A stretch of DNA of 32,785 bases, taken from NCBI GenBank assembly GCA_027038965.1, contig JALWFG010000017.1, forward strand, positions 42,501 to 75,285. Reading direction: 5' to 3'. The DNA comes from Candidatus Desulfofervidaceae bacterium (lineage in GTDB: Bacteria > Desulfobacterota > Desulfofervidia > Desulfofervidales > Desulfofervidaceae). Below, one piece after another: positions 10,312-18,243 of this stretch. The position numbers and the translations under genes are program-made. Position 1 is the first letter of the stretch. Each line of letters opens with the position of its first letter. The notes under the pieces were generated by a model. It saw only the letters and a program-made list of their open reading frames with translations. It did not search any database and was not told the DNA's origin.

Positions 10312-11398
10312 GAATCACTCCATGCCATAGATAAATGGTAAATAACCCAGCCATGATATTGGGTATCCATAGACTCAAGTGTGTTGGTAAAACATGCGTT
10401 TCTCCCAAGCTATTTGCGGCTGAAAATAAAATTTGATAAATGATAAAACATAAAAGGCCTAAGGTAATTCCGCCCATACGTTTTTCTTGACTTTCCTTCA
10501 ATCCAAGGGCGGCTCCTAAATAGACAAAGATAAGGGCACTTATGGGAAGAACTAATTTCCGGTGAAAGGCTAGGATGTAAGGAGTAGCATTTTTAGGATG
10601 CCTCTTTATCATTTGCCATAACCTCCAAGGGGAGTATTCTTTGGGGTTCTTGTGTCTTTGTCCAAATGATTTAGGAAGGTTGATAACCAAATTGTATTGG
10701 TTGTAGTTTAGAAAGTGGGCTTCTTTGTCCTCTTGAAGACTTACAATGCAACCCTTTTTAAGATGGATTACGAGACGATGTCTGTCTTTTGCCAAACAAC
10801 CGCTTTTGGCAATGATAACCTGTCCCTTATGCCACCACCCTTTGTTTTTTTTGTCTTCTTGATAAATAAAAACATCTTTCAAAACACCATTTTCAATTTT
10901 TCCAACATAGATTATCAATCCTGGAATACGGTCATTGAATATACCTGGTTTTAAAGCTACTTCAGCCTTTTTTTGAGTAATTTTAAAAATTAAATCACGG
11001 GCAGCACTACTTCCCCATGGTATTCCAAGGCTCGTTACAAAAAGGGTTAAAAATAACACGCCAAAGGCAAATGGCATCAGGGGACTGAAAAAGATTTTAG
11101 GGGTTATTCCTGCCGTCTTGAGGGCAATGAACTCGCGATCGTGATTGAGGCGTAGGAAGGTTAATAGGGTGCTTAATAAAGCAGAAATAGGAATAATGTA
11201 AGAAAGAAAATAAGGAATGGTGTAAAAAAGAAGTTTAAAGATTAATCCGGCCCCTATGTGATGAAGCACGATCAGCCTTGTTAAGTCAAAAATCTTTCCC
11301 ATTAAAAATAAAAATAAGAATACTAGACAACTTAAACTGAAATAAATGAGGATTTCCTTTAAGATGTGATATGAAATAAGTCTGGCCTTTATAAACAT
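10304..11398 (-). CDS. lptF: LPS export ABC transporter permease LptF
   Basis: A 364-residue YjgP/YjgQ-family permease, the first gene of the lptF-lptG pair. It has N-terminal helices (ILIYFSLSCLVFLFLFLMG and LLFYTIPYFLSYIIPISALL), the cytoplasmic coupling stretch LRLNHDREFIALKTAGI that contacts LptB, a periplasmic domain, and C-terminal helices. It partners LptG in the LptB2FG exporter; lptB, lptC and lptA are not in the window. The ATG at 11398 is supported by family length. The nearest Shine-Dalgarno-like sites (CAGGTAA, AAAGGAG) are rather far upstream. The promoter should lie in the 11399-11614 spacer, but I could not identify it clearly. Confidence 0.9.
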   Translation of the reverse strand: MFIKARLISYHILKEILIYFSLSCLVFLFLFLMGKIFDLTRLIVLHHIGAGLIFKLLFYTIPYFLSYIIPISALLSTLLTFLRLNHDREFIALKTAGITPKIFFSPLMPFAFGVLFLTLFVTSLGIPWGSSAARDLIFKITQKKAEVALKPGIFNDRIPGLIIYVGKIENGVLKDVFIYQEDKKNKGWWHKGQVIIAKSGCLAKDRHRLVIHLKKGCIVSLQEDKEAHFLNYNQYNLVINLPKSFGQRHKNPKEYSPWRLWQMIKRHPKNATPYILAFHRKLVLPISALIFVYLGAALGLKESQEKRMGGITLGLLCFIIYQILFSAANSLGETHVLPTHLSLWIPNIMAGLFTIYLWHGVIHD

Positions 11399-11614
11399 GA
11401 TTTGTTGTTTTACCTGAAGACGCTCCTTTCTGCAATTGGTTTTTACACCTAATTAGACTCAGGCAGAAATGAAATTCCCTAGATTGAAACCAAGTTGCAT
11501 TTATTATGTTCATATTGCTTTTCACTTTCTCCCTGCTGAGGCTATTTTATTCCTTAACCAATTCTAAACTGAAGCCAGCCCTGGAGCTTAGTTAGGCTTG
11601 ATATTTCTGGTAGT

Positions 11615-12397
11615 TTGTCTTACTCTATTTATGTGTTTGATTGGGCAAAGCTAAAGGCCATTTTGGAGAAGGAAAAGAGGTTAGTCAAGTTGCCTTCATG
11701 GGGAAAAGCCGTCTTTGTTGGAGATACCCATGGAGATGTAGAGGCGAGCGAAAAGGTTTTGAAGACCTACTTAAAGCCTGATTGGTTTATTGTATTTTTA
11801 GGGGATTATATAGATAGAGGAGAATATTCTAGGGAAAATATAGACCTCCTTTTGGCCGCCAAGCAAAGTTTTCCTGATCAGGTTTTTCTTCTTATGGGCA
11901 ATCATGAGGGGCAGCCTATATTGCCTTTTTATCCAGCCGATTTTTGGGAGTCTCTTGATTTTGAAGAGAAGGTTAAATTTGAGCAGATTTTTAGACTTCT
12001 CCCCTTAGCGGCAGTCACAAGGAATGGAATTTTGGCCCTTCATGGCGTTCCTCCAGATATTCCTTCTATCGAAAGGATAGAAGATGTTATCTTGGGAGAT
12101 GAAAGGTGGCAGCAAATTACATGGGGGGATTTTTCAGAGGAAGAGGGCGATTTTTTAGGCAATGTTTGGGGGAGGCCTCTCTTTGGAAAAGATTATTTTG
12201 AAAGAGTTATGAGACAATTAAGATTTTCAGTGCTTATTCGGGCACATCAAAGATATATTCCCCCCACCGTTTTTAATGGCCGATGTCTTACCATTCTTAC
12301 CTCAAGGGCATATAGTTCGGTTCGCAGAATCGCTATTGTGGATCTTAGCCGCCCTCATATTGAAGACGTTAGGGGAATAGAGGTTGTGCAAATATAA
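11615..12397 (+). CDS. PPP-family metallophosphatase (serine/threonine phosphatase-like)
   Basis: A 260-residue phosphoprotein-phosphatase-type calcineurin-fold enzyme. The dimetal motifs appear in order: GDTHGD (36-41), GDYIDRGE (63-70), GNHEG (95-99), LHGVPP (142-147) and RAHQ (209-212). These are the residues that bind two metal ions and the phosphate in PPP phosphatases and in diadenosine-tetraphosphatase relatives. Protein dephosphorylation is likely; the substrate is not known. The start is uncertain: TTG at 11615 gives the longest frame with only a weak upstream site, and a GTG at 11633 is an alternative. It lies 15 nt before yjbQ, so the two are probably one operon with the DUF763 gene. 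Confidence 0.85.
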   Translation: MSYSIYVFDWAKLKAILEKEKRLVKLPSWGKAVFVGDTHGDVEASEKVLKTYLKPDWFIVFLGDYIDRGEYSRENIDLLLAAKQSFPDQVFLLMGNHEGQPILPFYPADFWESLDFEEKVKFEQIFRLLPLAAVTRNGILALHGVPPDIPSIERIEDVILGDERWQQITWGDFSEEEGDFLGNVWGRPLFGKDYFERVMRQLRFSVLIRAHQRYIPPTVFNGRCLTILTSRAYSSVRRIAIVDLSRPHIEDVRGIEVVQI

Positions 12398-12412
12398 AGC
12401 GAGGAGGAGAAA

Positions 12413-12817
12413 ATGGCTGTTTTTACCAAGGGTATTAAAATTCAGACTAAAGCCCCAGGTGATATTGTTGATTTAACTTCTCTCGTGGCCGAGGTGGTGA
12501 AAAAATCAGGCATTAAAAATGGTATCGTGCACGTATTTGCTCCCCATGCCACTGGGGTCTTTGCCTTGACAGAATTGGAGCCCAATATTGCCTCTGATAT
12601 AAGAAGGCTTTTGGAAAAGCTTGCCCCCCAGGGTGCTGAATGGCATCATCCAGCCAATGCTCACTCTCATTTGCGTTCTATGCTTTTGCCACCAGACAGG
12701 ACATTGCCAGTAAGAGATGGAGAATTAATCACAGGCACTTGGCAGAGCCTCTTTTTTATTGAAGCGGGTTTATCAGGAAGATATGTTAATATTGAGGTTA
12801 CGGTAATAGGAGAATAA
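12413..12817 (+). CDS. yjbQ: YjbQ / UPF0047 family protein
   Basis: A 134-residue protein of the widespread YjbQ (UPF0047) family, annotated as secondary thiamine-phosphate synthase because E. coli YjbQ has a side activity that can replace ThiE. The physiological role is not settled. The conserved pattern is complete: HVFAPHATGVFALTE, then NAHSHLRSMLLPP, then DGELITGTWQSLFF and a final RYVNIEV strand. The three histidines (in APHAT and AHSH) line the putative metal site. The ATG is set by a strong GAGGAGGAG site 5 nt upstream. It is directly followed by the DUF763 gene with no gap. Confidence 0.9.
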   Translation: MAVFTKGIKIQTKAPGDIVDLTSLVAEVVKKSGIKNGIVHVFAPHATGVFALTELEPNIASDIRRLLEKLAPQGAEWHHPANAHSHLRSMLLPPDRTLPVRDGELITGTWQSLFFIEAGLSGRYVNIEVTVIGE

Positions 12818-13888
12818 ATGAGGCGAACAGGAGTAGCCCATTTACCGCTTCATGGAGGAAAGGCCCCAGCCTGGTTGTTTCGGCGCATGACCAAGCTGGC
12901 TCGAGAAGTGATTTATATTTTATGCTTGGAATATGGTCAAAATGAGGTTTTAAGACGCCTTTCTGATCCTTTTTGGTTTCAGGCCTTTGGATGTGTGCTT
13001 GGGTTTGATTGGCATAGTAGTGGAGTAACTACAACCGTATGTGGGGCCGTGAAGGAGGCCCTTAAAGATATTGGGAGAGAGATAGGGATTTTTGGGGTTG
13101 GAGGAAAAGGCCGCGTGGCTTTGAATACCCCGCAGGAATTGAGATTGTATGGTAATTCTTTTGGAACAGATGTTAGTCCCCTGGTTTATGTAAGTAAGAT
13201 GACTGCCAAGGTAGATAATGTTGCCTTGCAAGATGGGTATCAGCTTTATCATCACTGTTTATTTTTTACCTCGCAGGGCAGTTGGTGTGTAGTCCAACAA
13301 GGAATGAATCCTAATAAGGGCTATGCTCGTCGTTATCACTGGCTGGGAGAAAGGGTTAAATCCTTGGTTTGTGAACCCCATAATGCCATCTGTGCAGTTA
13401 AAAAGGAAAAGTTTGTCTTAAATCTAGTTGCCAAAGAAAGCGAACCAGTGCGTCAGAATTGTATTCAACTTGTCCAAGAGGGTGAGGTGTTTATCAAGGA
13501 GTATCAAAAAATTACTAAATTAGAAATGCCCAAAAGACATTATTTGCTGGCCTCAGATATTAACTTTAAGCGACTTGAAAGCAATTTGGTGAAGATTGCA
13601 GAGGTTTGTCCTAACAATTTTGAATCTCTTTTGGGTATCAAGGGCGTTGGGGCCAAGACCTTGAGGGCGCTTAGTTTAATTGCAGAGATTATCTATGGCT
13701 CTAGGCCAAGTTTTAGAGACCCGGCTAGGTTTTCTTTCGCTCATGGAGGTAAAGATGGACATCCCTATCCTGTTGACCGGAGACTTTACGACCAAAGTAT
13801 TGAAATGCTAAAGGAGGCCGTTAATGCGGCCAAATTGGGATATTCAGAGAAAATGAAGGCCTTAAAGCGACTTATGAGATATTTTTAA
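12818..13888 (+). CDS. DUF763 domain protein with helix-hairpin-helix motif
   Basis: A 356-residue protein of family DUF763, found mainly in archaea and thermophilic bacteria, with no established function. The N-terminus RTGVAHLPLHGGKAPAWLF is the family signature. Other conserved points are PFWFQAFGCVLGFDWHSSG (51-69) and SKMTAKVDN. A helix-hairpin-helix-like GIKGVGAKTLRAL lies near 273-285 and is followed by HGGKDGHPYPVDRR. The HhH suggests nucleic-acid binding, and the conserved histidine, aspartate and tryptophan residues suggest an enzyme; both points are inference. The ATG directly abuts the yjbQ stop, with AGGAG just upstream. The 3' end overlaps the convergent MBL gene by 17 nt. Confidence 0.88.
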   Translation: MRRTGVAHLPLHGGKAPAWLFRRMTKLAREVIYILCLEYGQNEVLRRLSDPFWFQAFGCVLGFDWHSSGVTTTVCGAVKEALKDIGREIGIFGVGGKGRVALNTPQELRLYGNSFGTDVSPLVYVSKMTAKVDNVALQDGYQLYHHCLFFTSQGSWCVVQQGMNPNKGYARRYHWLGERVKSLVCEPHNAICAVKKEKFVLNLVAKESEPVRQNCIQLVQEGEVFIKEYQKITKLEMPKRHYLLASDINFKRLESNLVKIAEVCPNNFESLLGIKGVGAKTLRALSLIAEIIYGSRPSFRDPARFSFAHGGKDGHPYPVDRRLYDQSIEMLKEAVNAAKLGYSEKMKALKRLMRYF

Positions 13889-14552
13889 GTTTAGAGTAAA
13901 GCTTGGAAGCCGTAATGGAATTCCCATGAGCAGGATATATCGTTTGCGGATTATAGCTCAGGATTCTTTCCCAGCTTTTAAAAAGAAGTTTTAAATCTTC
14001 AGCAAACAAGGGTAGGGGCGAGGTGAAGGGTAGATTCATAATAGTGTCTCCTACAAAGGCAAATTTGCCCTCAAAGATTAATGAAATTGAACCCAAAGTG
14101 TGTCCAGGAGTGTGTAACACAATTCCCTCAATTCCCAGATGGTGAAGCGGGAAAACGGATTCTGTTAATATTATATCCTGTTTTCGTAATTCAAAGGGTT
14201 GAGGTGGGGAGTGGAATTTAGAAAGAAATTTTGATAACAGTTTGCCTGTAAAATTTGTTCCTTTAAGAGTTGCTTTGGTCCTGTTTTTTAGGTATTGAAC
14301 TTCTTGAGAATGAATCATTACCCTTGCTTGGGAGTGAAGAACGATTTGATTAAGATTCCCTATATGGTCATAATGGTGGTGTGTAAGAAGAATGAGGTTG
14401 ATTTCAGAAATATTGATATGTATTCTTTTTAGGATGTTTAAGAAATGACAATAACGGCCGGGCCAACCAGTATCTATCAATAGGTATCCTTTATTGTCAG
14501 GGATAAGGAAACAATTGGTTGGCCCAATACAGAGTTTTTTAAAGACAGACAT
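13872..14552 (-). CDS. MBL-fold metallohydrolase (glyoxalase II-like)
   Basis: A 226-residue metallo-beta-lactamase-fold hydrolase. The metal-binding motif is THHHYDH (57-63), with H151 in HTPGHTLGS, D169 in VGDT, and a last histidine in YPAHGNS near the C-terminus. This is the arrangement of dinuclear-zinc glyoxalase II and related thioester or lactone hydrolases. The substrate cannot be read from the sequence. It is the last gene of the minus-strand remA-gmk-kinase group, 21 nt after the kinase stop. No strong ribosome-binding site precedes the ATG. Confidence 0.87.
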   Translation of the reverse strand: MSVFKKLCIGPTNCFLIPDNKGYLLIDTGWPGRYCHFLNILKRIHINISEINLILLTHHHYDHIGNLNQIVLHSQARVMIHSQEVQYLKNRTKATLKGTNFTGKLLSKFLSKFHSPPQPFELRKQDIILTESVFPLHHLGIEGIVLHTPGHTLGSISLIFEGKFAFVGDTIMNLPFTSPLPLFAEDLKLLFKSWERILSYNPQTIYPAHGNSITASKLYSKLKNIS

Positions 14553-14573
14553 TGCTATTGCTAAGGTTCAATT

Positions 14574-16445
14574 TCATCCTTGGCTTGTCAAGCTTTTGAC
14601 TAAGTTGGCTAATTGATCCATTCTCAAAGGTTTAGGCACAATGATAAAATCATGTTTAAATCTGAATTCTTCCCATTCTCGAGTAATAGGATATCCGGTC
14701 ATTACAATAGTCTTTATCTTGCTTCCCTTCTCTCTTAGATTTTTAATAAGTTTTTTCCCATCCATGTGGGGCATTACCATATCGGTAATTAATAACTGAA
14801 TGTCTTCTTTATATTTTTCATAGAGTTCTAATGCCTCCTGTCCTGTATGAGCGGGGATGACTTTATATCCTAACTCTTCAAGCATTTTGCTAATGGCTTC
14901 CAGAACGATAGGTTCATCCTCAACAAGGAGAATCAATTCTCCGCTGCCTTCTGTAGGAGATTCCGTCCTAAAGCCTTTAGTGTCCCTTTTATTGGGCCTT
15001 AGCTTGGGGAAATAGATAATAAATGTAGTTCCCTTTTTGGGTTCTGTCTGCACATCTATAAATCCTCCGTGTTGTTTAACAATTCCATAGACTTGGGCTA
15101 AACCCAGACCAGAACCCTTTCCTACTTCCTTTGTGGTAAAAAAGGGTTCAAAAATATGAGATAATACATTTGGGGGAATTCCCTTCCCTGTATCCGAGAC
15201 CTTCAATACAACCCATTCATTTGTGCTCATTTGGGGAAAAGGCTTTGGTTGGTTAGGGGCAAACGAGATTTCTCCCAATTCAATTGAAATTTCCCCCTCG
15301 CCCTCAATGGCGTCTTTGGCATTAAGGACCAAATTGGTGATAATTTGCTGAATTTTAGTCAGATCAGCATAGACCCAACAGTCGTTAGATAGTAAATTAA
15401 AACTTATTTTGATGTTTTCAGGAACGAGACGTTTCAGCATCTTTGTAATTTCCTTCAAAAATGGGCCTAGATTAACTGCCCTTTGATGAGAGAGAGATTT
15501 GCGACTAAAGTCCAAAATTTGCCGAATTAGGGCTGCTGCCCTATCTCCTTGAGAAATAATTTTCCCCAAAAAATCCTTGGCATCTTCAGGAATATCCTTA
15601 CGCATTAACAAAAGTTGAGCATAGCCTAAAATGCCGGTTAAAATATTGTTAAAATCATGGGCAATCCCGGCTGCAAGCTGACCTACTGTGGACAACCTTT
15701 CCTGCAAACGCAGTTTCTCTTCTGCCTGTTTGCGTTTAGTTATATCGGTTAGAACGGCCCAAATTACAGGTTGGTTTTTATAAATGATCTTTTTACCCAC
15801 GAGCTCACAATAAATTACCTGTTTTTGTTTAGAAATGCCCCTGAAAATATGTGAAAATGAACTCTGCTTCCTGGTTCCAAGGGGCTCAAAAACTGCTTGC
15901 TTGAATCTTTCCCTATCTTCTGGGTAAACTAGGTCTAGAAAATTCATCCGCAGCAATTCAGAACTTGTATACCCAAATAAATTGGCCAAGGCTTCGCTTA
16001 CGTAGAAAAAACTGGATTTGTTAAATAAACATGAACCAACCAAAGAATAATCCATCATTATTTGAAAAATTTGAGTTTTGTCTAGTGGGTAATTGTTATG
16101 TTGATTTTTGAGGTTTTCCCAAAGCCGAAGTCGGATATTTAATTCCTCTTTACTTAAAGGTTCCTTAAACACATCATCAAATCCCAATTTAAACCAAGGT
16201 TCTGCCTTGGCTGCTTCCTTAAGTGATATTATAAGGGGGAATGAAAATTTATATTTTAAACTCAAAAGCTCATTTTTATATTTGTCAGCCTTTTTTTTAT
16301 CTACAATAACTATATTTACATTTGACCATTGAGAAGGATCCATGGGGTCAGGCTCAACGATAGTATAATCCGAATTTTTGAGGAAGTTGGCTATATACTT
16401 TTGACCTTTATTATCTAAGAGTAAGGCGATATATTTATCCCCCAT
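14574..16445 (-). CDS. PAS-domain hybrid histidine kinase with C-terminal receiver
   Basis: A 623-residue soluble hybrid kinase. The domain order is: degenerate receiver-like domain (about 1-115, with D49 and K94 at plausible positions), PAS (about 125-235), HisKA with phospho-acceptor H263 in GIAHDFNNIL, HATPase_c with N-box NLVLNAKDAIEG (371-382), DTGKGIPP (418-425) and GSGLGLAQ (444-451), and a C-terminal receiver (about 503-620) with VEDE, phospho-acceptor D555, T583 and K605. There is no membrane segment, so it senses a cytoplasmic cue. The frame extends to an ATG at 16481 that overlaps the gmk stop, but the ATG at 16445 follows a perfect AGGAGG and is preferred. No response-regulator gene is adjacent. 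Confidence 0.92.
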   Translation of the reverse strand: MGDKYIALLLDNKGQKYIANFLKNSDYTIVEPDPMDPSQWSNVNIVIVDKKKADKYKNELLSLKYKFSFPLIISLKEAAKAEPWFKLGFDDVFKEPLSKEELNIRLRLWENLKNQHNNYPLDKTQIFQIMMDYSLVGSCLFNKSSFFYVSEALANLFGYTSSELLRMNFLDLVYPEDRERFKQAVFEPLGTRKQSSFSHIFRGISKQKQVIYCELVGKKIIYKNQPVIWAVLTDITKRKQAEEKLRLQERLSTVGQLAAGIAHDFNNILTGILGYAQLLLMRKDIPEDAKDFLGKIISQGDRAAALIRQILDFSRKSLSHQRAVNLGPFLKEITKMLKRLVPENIKISFNLLSNDCWVYADLTKIQQIITNLVLNAKDAIEGEGEISIELGEISFAPNQPKPFPQMSTNEWVVLKVSDTGKGIPPNVLSHIFEPFFTTKEVGKGSGLGLAQVYGIVKQHGGFIDVQTEPKKGTTFIIYFPKLRPNKRDTKGFRTESPTEGSGELILLVEDEPIVLEAISKMLEELGYKVIPAHTGQEALELYEKYKEDIQLLITDMVMPHMDGKKLIKNLREKGSKIKTIVMTGYPITREWEEFRFKHDFIIVPKPLRMDQLANLVKSLTSQG

Positions 16446-16477
16446 ATTTACCTCCTCTTGGGCTTTGGGTATATAAA

Positions 16478-17098
16478 TCATTCAAACGACCTTAAAATAT
16501 TTTTAACCTGCCACCAGCGTTTAGTCACCCTTGTTTTGTAAGCTACGATAATGGCCTTTATTTCTCGAATTGCCTTTTTAAAATCGTCATTAATAACGAT
16601 ATGATCAAAATCTTTGGCGGCCTCCATTTCTAATTTGGCAGCCTGCAATCTCTTAGCAATTATTTCTGGTGGGTCTGTCCCCCTCTTTTTTAAGCGATAT
16701 TCAAGTTCTTTAAACGAGGGAGGTGAAATAAAAATAAGCACGGATTCAGGAAAACGTTGTTTTACTTGTTTTGCCCCTTGAATATCTATATCCAAAAGGA
16801 TGTCTTTGCCCTCTTCTATCTTTTGTCTCAAAAAGGTAGCCGAAGTGCCATAATAGTTTCCATAGACCTCGGCCCACTCAATCATTTCTCCCTGAGCAAT
16901 CTTTTTTTCAAATTCGCCTTTACTAATGAAAAAATAATCTTTGCCATTTATTTCATTGGAACGGGGTGGGCGGGTGGTGTAAGAAACGGAAAAAACAAGG
17001 GTTGGAAAATCCGAGAGTAACCTTCCAGCTAGAGTAGTTTTACCGGTTCCTGATGGAGCACTTATGACGAAAATATCTCCTAGATCCTTATTCATCAT
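16478..17098 (-). CDS. gmk: guanylate kinase
   Basis: ATP-dependent phosphorylation of GMP to GDP, an essential step of guanine nucleotide and (p)ppGpp metabolism in the cytoplasm. The 206-residue length is normal. The P-loop APSGTGKTT (14-22) is followed by [20 protein letters not shown], the GMP-binding region, then [11 protein letters not shown] and [13 protein letters not shown]. Two adjacent ATGs (17098 and 17095) are possible. The gene overlaps the end of remA by 8-11 nt. The remA-gmk order is widespread in bacteria. Confidence 0.95.
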   Translation of the reverse strand: MMNKDLGDIFVISAPSGTGKTTLAGRLLSDFPTLVFSVSYTTRPPRSNEINGKDYFFISKGEFEKKIAQGEMIEWAEVYGNYYGTSATFLRQKIEEGKDILLDIDIQGAKQVKQRFPESVLIFISPPSFKELEYRLKKRGTDPPEIIAKRLQAAKLEMEAAKDFDHIVINDDFKKAIREIKAIIVAYKTRVTKRWWQVKNILRSFE

Positions 17099-17345
17099 AC
17101 ATTAAGGATAACCTTTGGGCTATCGTATCTGCCTGTACAGCAGAAAGAATAACATGATTGCTATCGGTTATAATGATAGACCTTGTTTTTCTTCCACAAG
17201 TGGCATCTACTAGGCGTCCATTTTTCCTGGCTTCGTCTCGCAATCTTTTCATAGGAGCCGAGTTAGGAGTAACCACGGCTACGACTCGATTTACCACAAC
17301 CGTATTACCAAACCCTATTTGAAGCAACTTCATTCCCACTATCAT
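17088..17345 (-). CDS. remA: RemA-like regulator (DUF370)
   Basis: A small DUF370/RemA protein of about 83-85 residues. In Bacillus, RemA is a DNA-binding ring-forming activator of biofilm-matrix and osmoprotection genes. In Gram-negative relatives its role is unclear. Conserved blocks are [46 protein letters not shown] and HVILSAVQ. The start is ambiguous: ATG at 17345, GTG at 17339 with GGGGA at good spacing, or ATG at 17333. The GTG is slightly favoured by the ribosome-binding site. It is the first gene after the minus-strand promoter at 17375-17403. Confidence 0.9.
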   Translation of the reverse strand: MIVGMKLLQIGFGNTVVVNRVVAVVTPNSAPMKRLRDEARKNGRLVDATCGRKTRSIIITDSNHVILSAVQADTIAQRLSLMYDE

Positions 17346-17374
17346 TCCCCACTTTATGTCTAAAAATCTCTTTT

Positions 17375-17403
17375 ACTATAACTTAACATTTTTTGAGTTT
17401 CAA
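17375..17403 (-). promoter_or_regulatory. sigma70-type promoter for remA-gmk operon
   Basis: Read on the minus strand, TTGAAA (17403-17398) is followed by exactly 17 nt and TATAGT (17380-17375). Transcription would start near 17368, giving a leader of about 25-30 nt before remA. Both hexamers match consensus at 5 of 6 positions, and nothing better is seen between remA and the divergent tRNA gene. Confidence 0.75.
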
Positions 17404-17593
17404 GTCTAACCTAAAATTGCGGTTAAGTCCCCGGTTGGCGTATTTAAAACCGAGCAATACAAAACAAAAAGCGCAAGGATACAGCAAGACGTTTATAGAG
17501 ACTTTTTAGGTGACCACTTAGTGGTTGACGATTGCTCAAGTTTTTATCTGTTTAAGGGAGATTTAAATTAGCTAAAAAATTAGGCATATTCAG
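17404..17593. other. divergent spacer with possible long-range stem
   Basis: The DNA between the remA promoter and the tRNA promoter holds no ORF. GAGCAAT (17452-17458) is complementary to ATTGCTC (17531-17537), and the latter is followed by a T-run (AAGTTTTTATC). Between them lies a small ACCAC/GTGGT hairpin, and CGGTT/AACCG forms another near 17432-17452. This could be a small RNA with its own terminator, or chance; no promoter was found to support transcription. Confidence 0.3.
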
Positions 17594-17622
17594 TTGACAA
17601 GAGGGGCTTAATAAATTATATT
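17594..17622 (+). promoter_or_regulatory. strong sigma70 promoter of tRNA-Gly and probably the nusA operon
   Basis: TTGACA (17594-17599) is separated by exactly 17 nt from TATATT (17617-17622). The -35 is perfect, the -10 is 5 of 6, and the start should fall near 17629, five nt before the tRNA. No other promoter-like pair is seen before rimP. Confidence 0.85.
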
Positions 17623-17633
17623 TTATGTGTGAT

Positions 17634-17708
17634 GCGGGCATAACTCAGTGGTAGAGTGCGAGCTTCCCAAGCTCGTGGTCGCGGGTTCGAATCCCGTTGC
17701 CCGCTCCA
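17634..17708 (+). tRNA. glyT: tRNA-Gly (anticodon CCC)
   Basis: A 75-nt tRNA with encoded CCA. The acceptor stem GCGGGCA pairs with TGCCCGC. The anticodon arm is CGAGC-TTCCCAA-GCTCG, so positions 34-36 read CCC, decoding GGG. The T arm is GCGGGTTCGAATCCCGT. Discriminator T is typical of bacterial tRNA-Gly. It precedes rimP, the place occupied by metY (initiator tRNA) in E. coli. The gene symbol is by analogy only. Confidence 0.96.
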
Positions 17709-17723
17709 TAGCTGTAAGAAATT

Positions 17724-17748
17724 AAAGTGGGCTTAAGCCCACTTTTTT
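17724..17748 (+). terminator. intrinsic terminator between tRNA-Gly and rimP
   Basis: A 9-bp perfect stem AAAGTGGGC / GCCCACTTT with a TTAA loop (17724-17745), running into a T6 tract (17743-17748). It begins 16 nt after the tRNA and ends 16 nt before the rimP start codon, with the rimP AGGAGG just behind it. It should terminate the tRNA transcript efficiently, while partial read-through would feed the nusA operon. Confidence 0.9.
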
Positions 17749-17764
17749 ATTAGGAGGTTTTGTT

Positions 17765-18232
17765 TTGAGTTTATATACCGAAAAGGTGATTAAAATTGTT
17801 GAAGATTTGGTCACTCCTATATTAGAAAATGAAGGTTTGGAGTTGGTGGAGGTTGAATTTCAAAGAGAAGTAAGAGGTTGGGTATTGCGGGTTTTTATTG
17901 ATAAAGAGGGAGGAGTGACTTTAGATGATTGTACCAATGTAAGCCAACAGTTAAGCGCCATTTTAGATGTAGAGGACCCTATAGACACTTCCTATACCTT
18001 AGAAGTTTCTTCCCCAGGACTTACACGGCCTCTTAAAAGGACCAAGGACTATGAAAAGGCCATAGGAAGACTTGTTAAAATTAAAACTTTCCAAAAGATA
18101 GAAGGGCGAAAACGTTTCAAGGGGGTTCTTTTGGGCCTTAAAGAAGATGGGGTGAGACTCAAGATAGATGATCAAATTTTGGAGATTCCTTTTAAGGATA
18201 TTGCCAAAGCAAATTTGGAATATGATTTTTAG
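17765..18232 (+). CDS. rimP: ribosome maturation factor RimP
   Basis: A 155-residue factor needed for 30S subunit maturation that binds free 30S particles. The two-domain RimP pattern is visible: an N-terminal alpha/beta domain (LELVEVEFQREVRGWVLRVF, then IDKEGGVTLDDC) with the SSPGLTRPL motif, and a C-terminal SH3-like barrel (GRLVKIKT to FKDIAKANLEYDF). The start is TTG, fixed by AGGAGG 7 nt upstream; the rare start may lower translation. First protein gene of the operon, 11 nt before nusA. Confidence 0.94.
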   Translation: MSLYTEKVIKIVEDLVTPILENEGLELVEVEFQREVRGWVLRVFIDKEGGVTLDDCTNVSQQLSAILDVEDPIDTSYTLEVSSPGLTRPLKRTKDYEKAIGRLVKIKTFQKIEGRKRFKGVLLGLKEDGVRLKIDDQILEIPFKDIAKANLEYDF

Positions 18233-18243
18233 GAGATATAGTT

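Noticed and set aside
16446-16481. Upstream ATG at 16481 as start of the hybrid kinase
   Set aside because: It overlaps the gmk stop and could couple translation, but the ATG at 16445 has a perfect AGGAGG at proper spacing and gives the natural N-terminal strand; kept only as an alternative.
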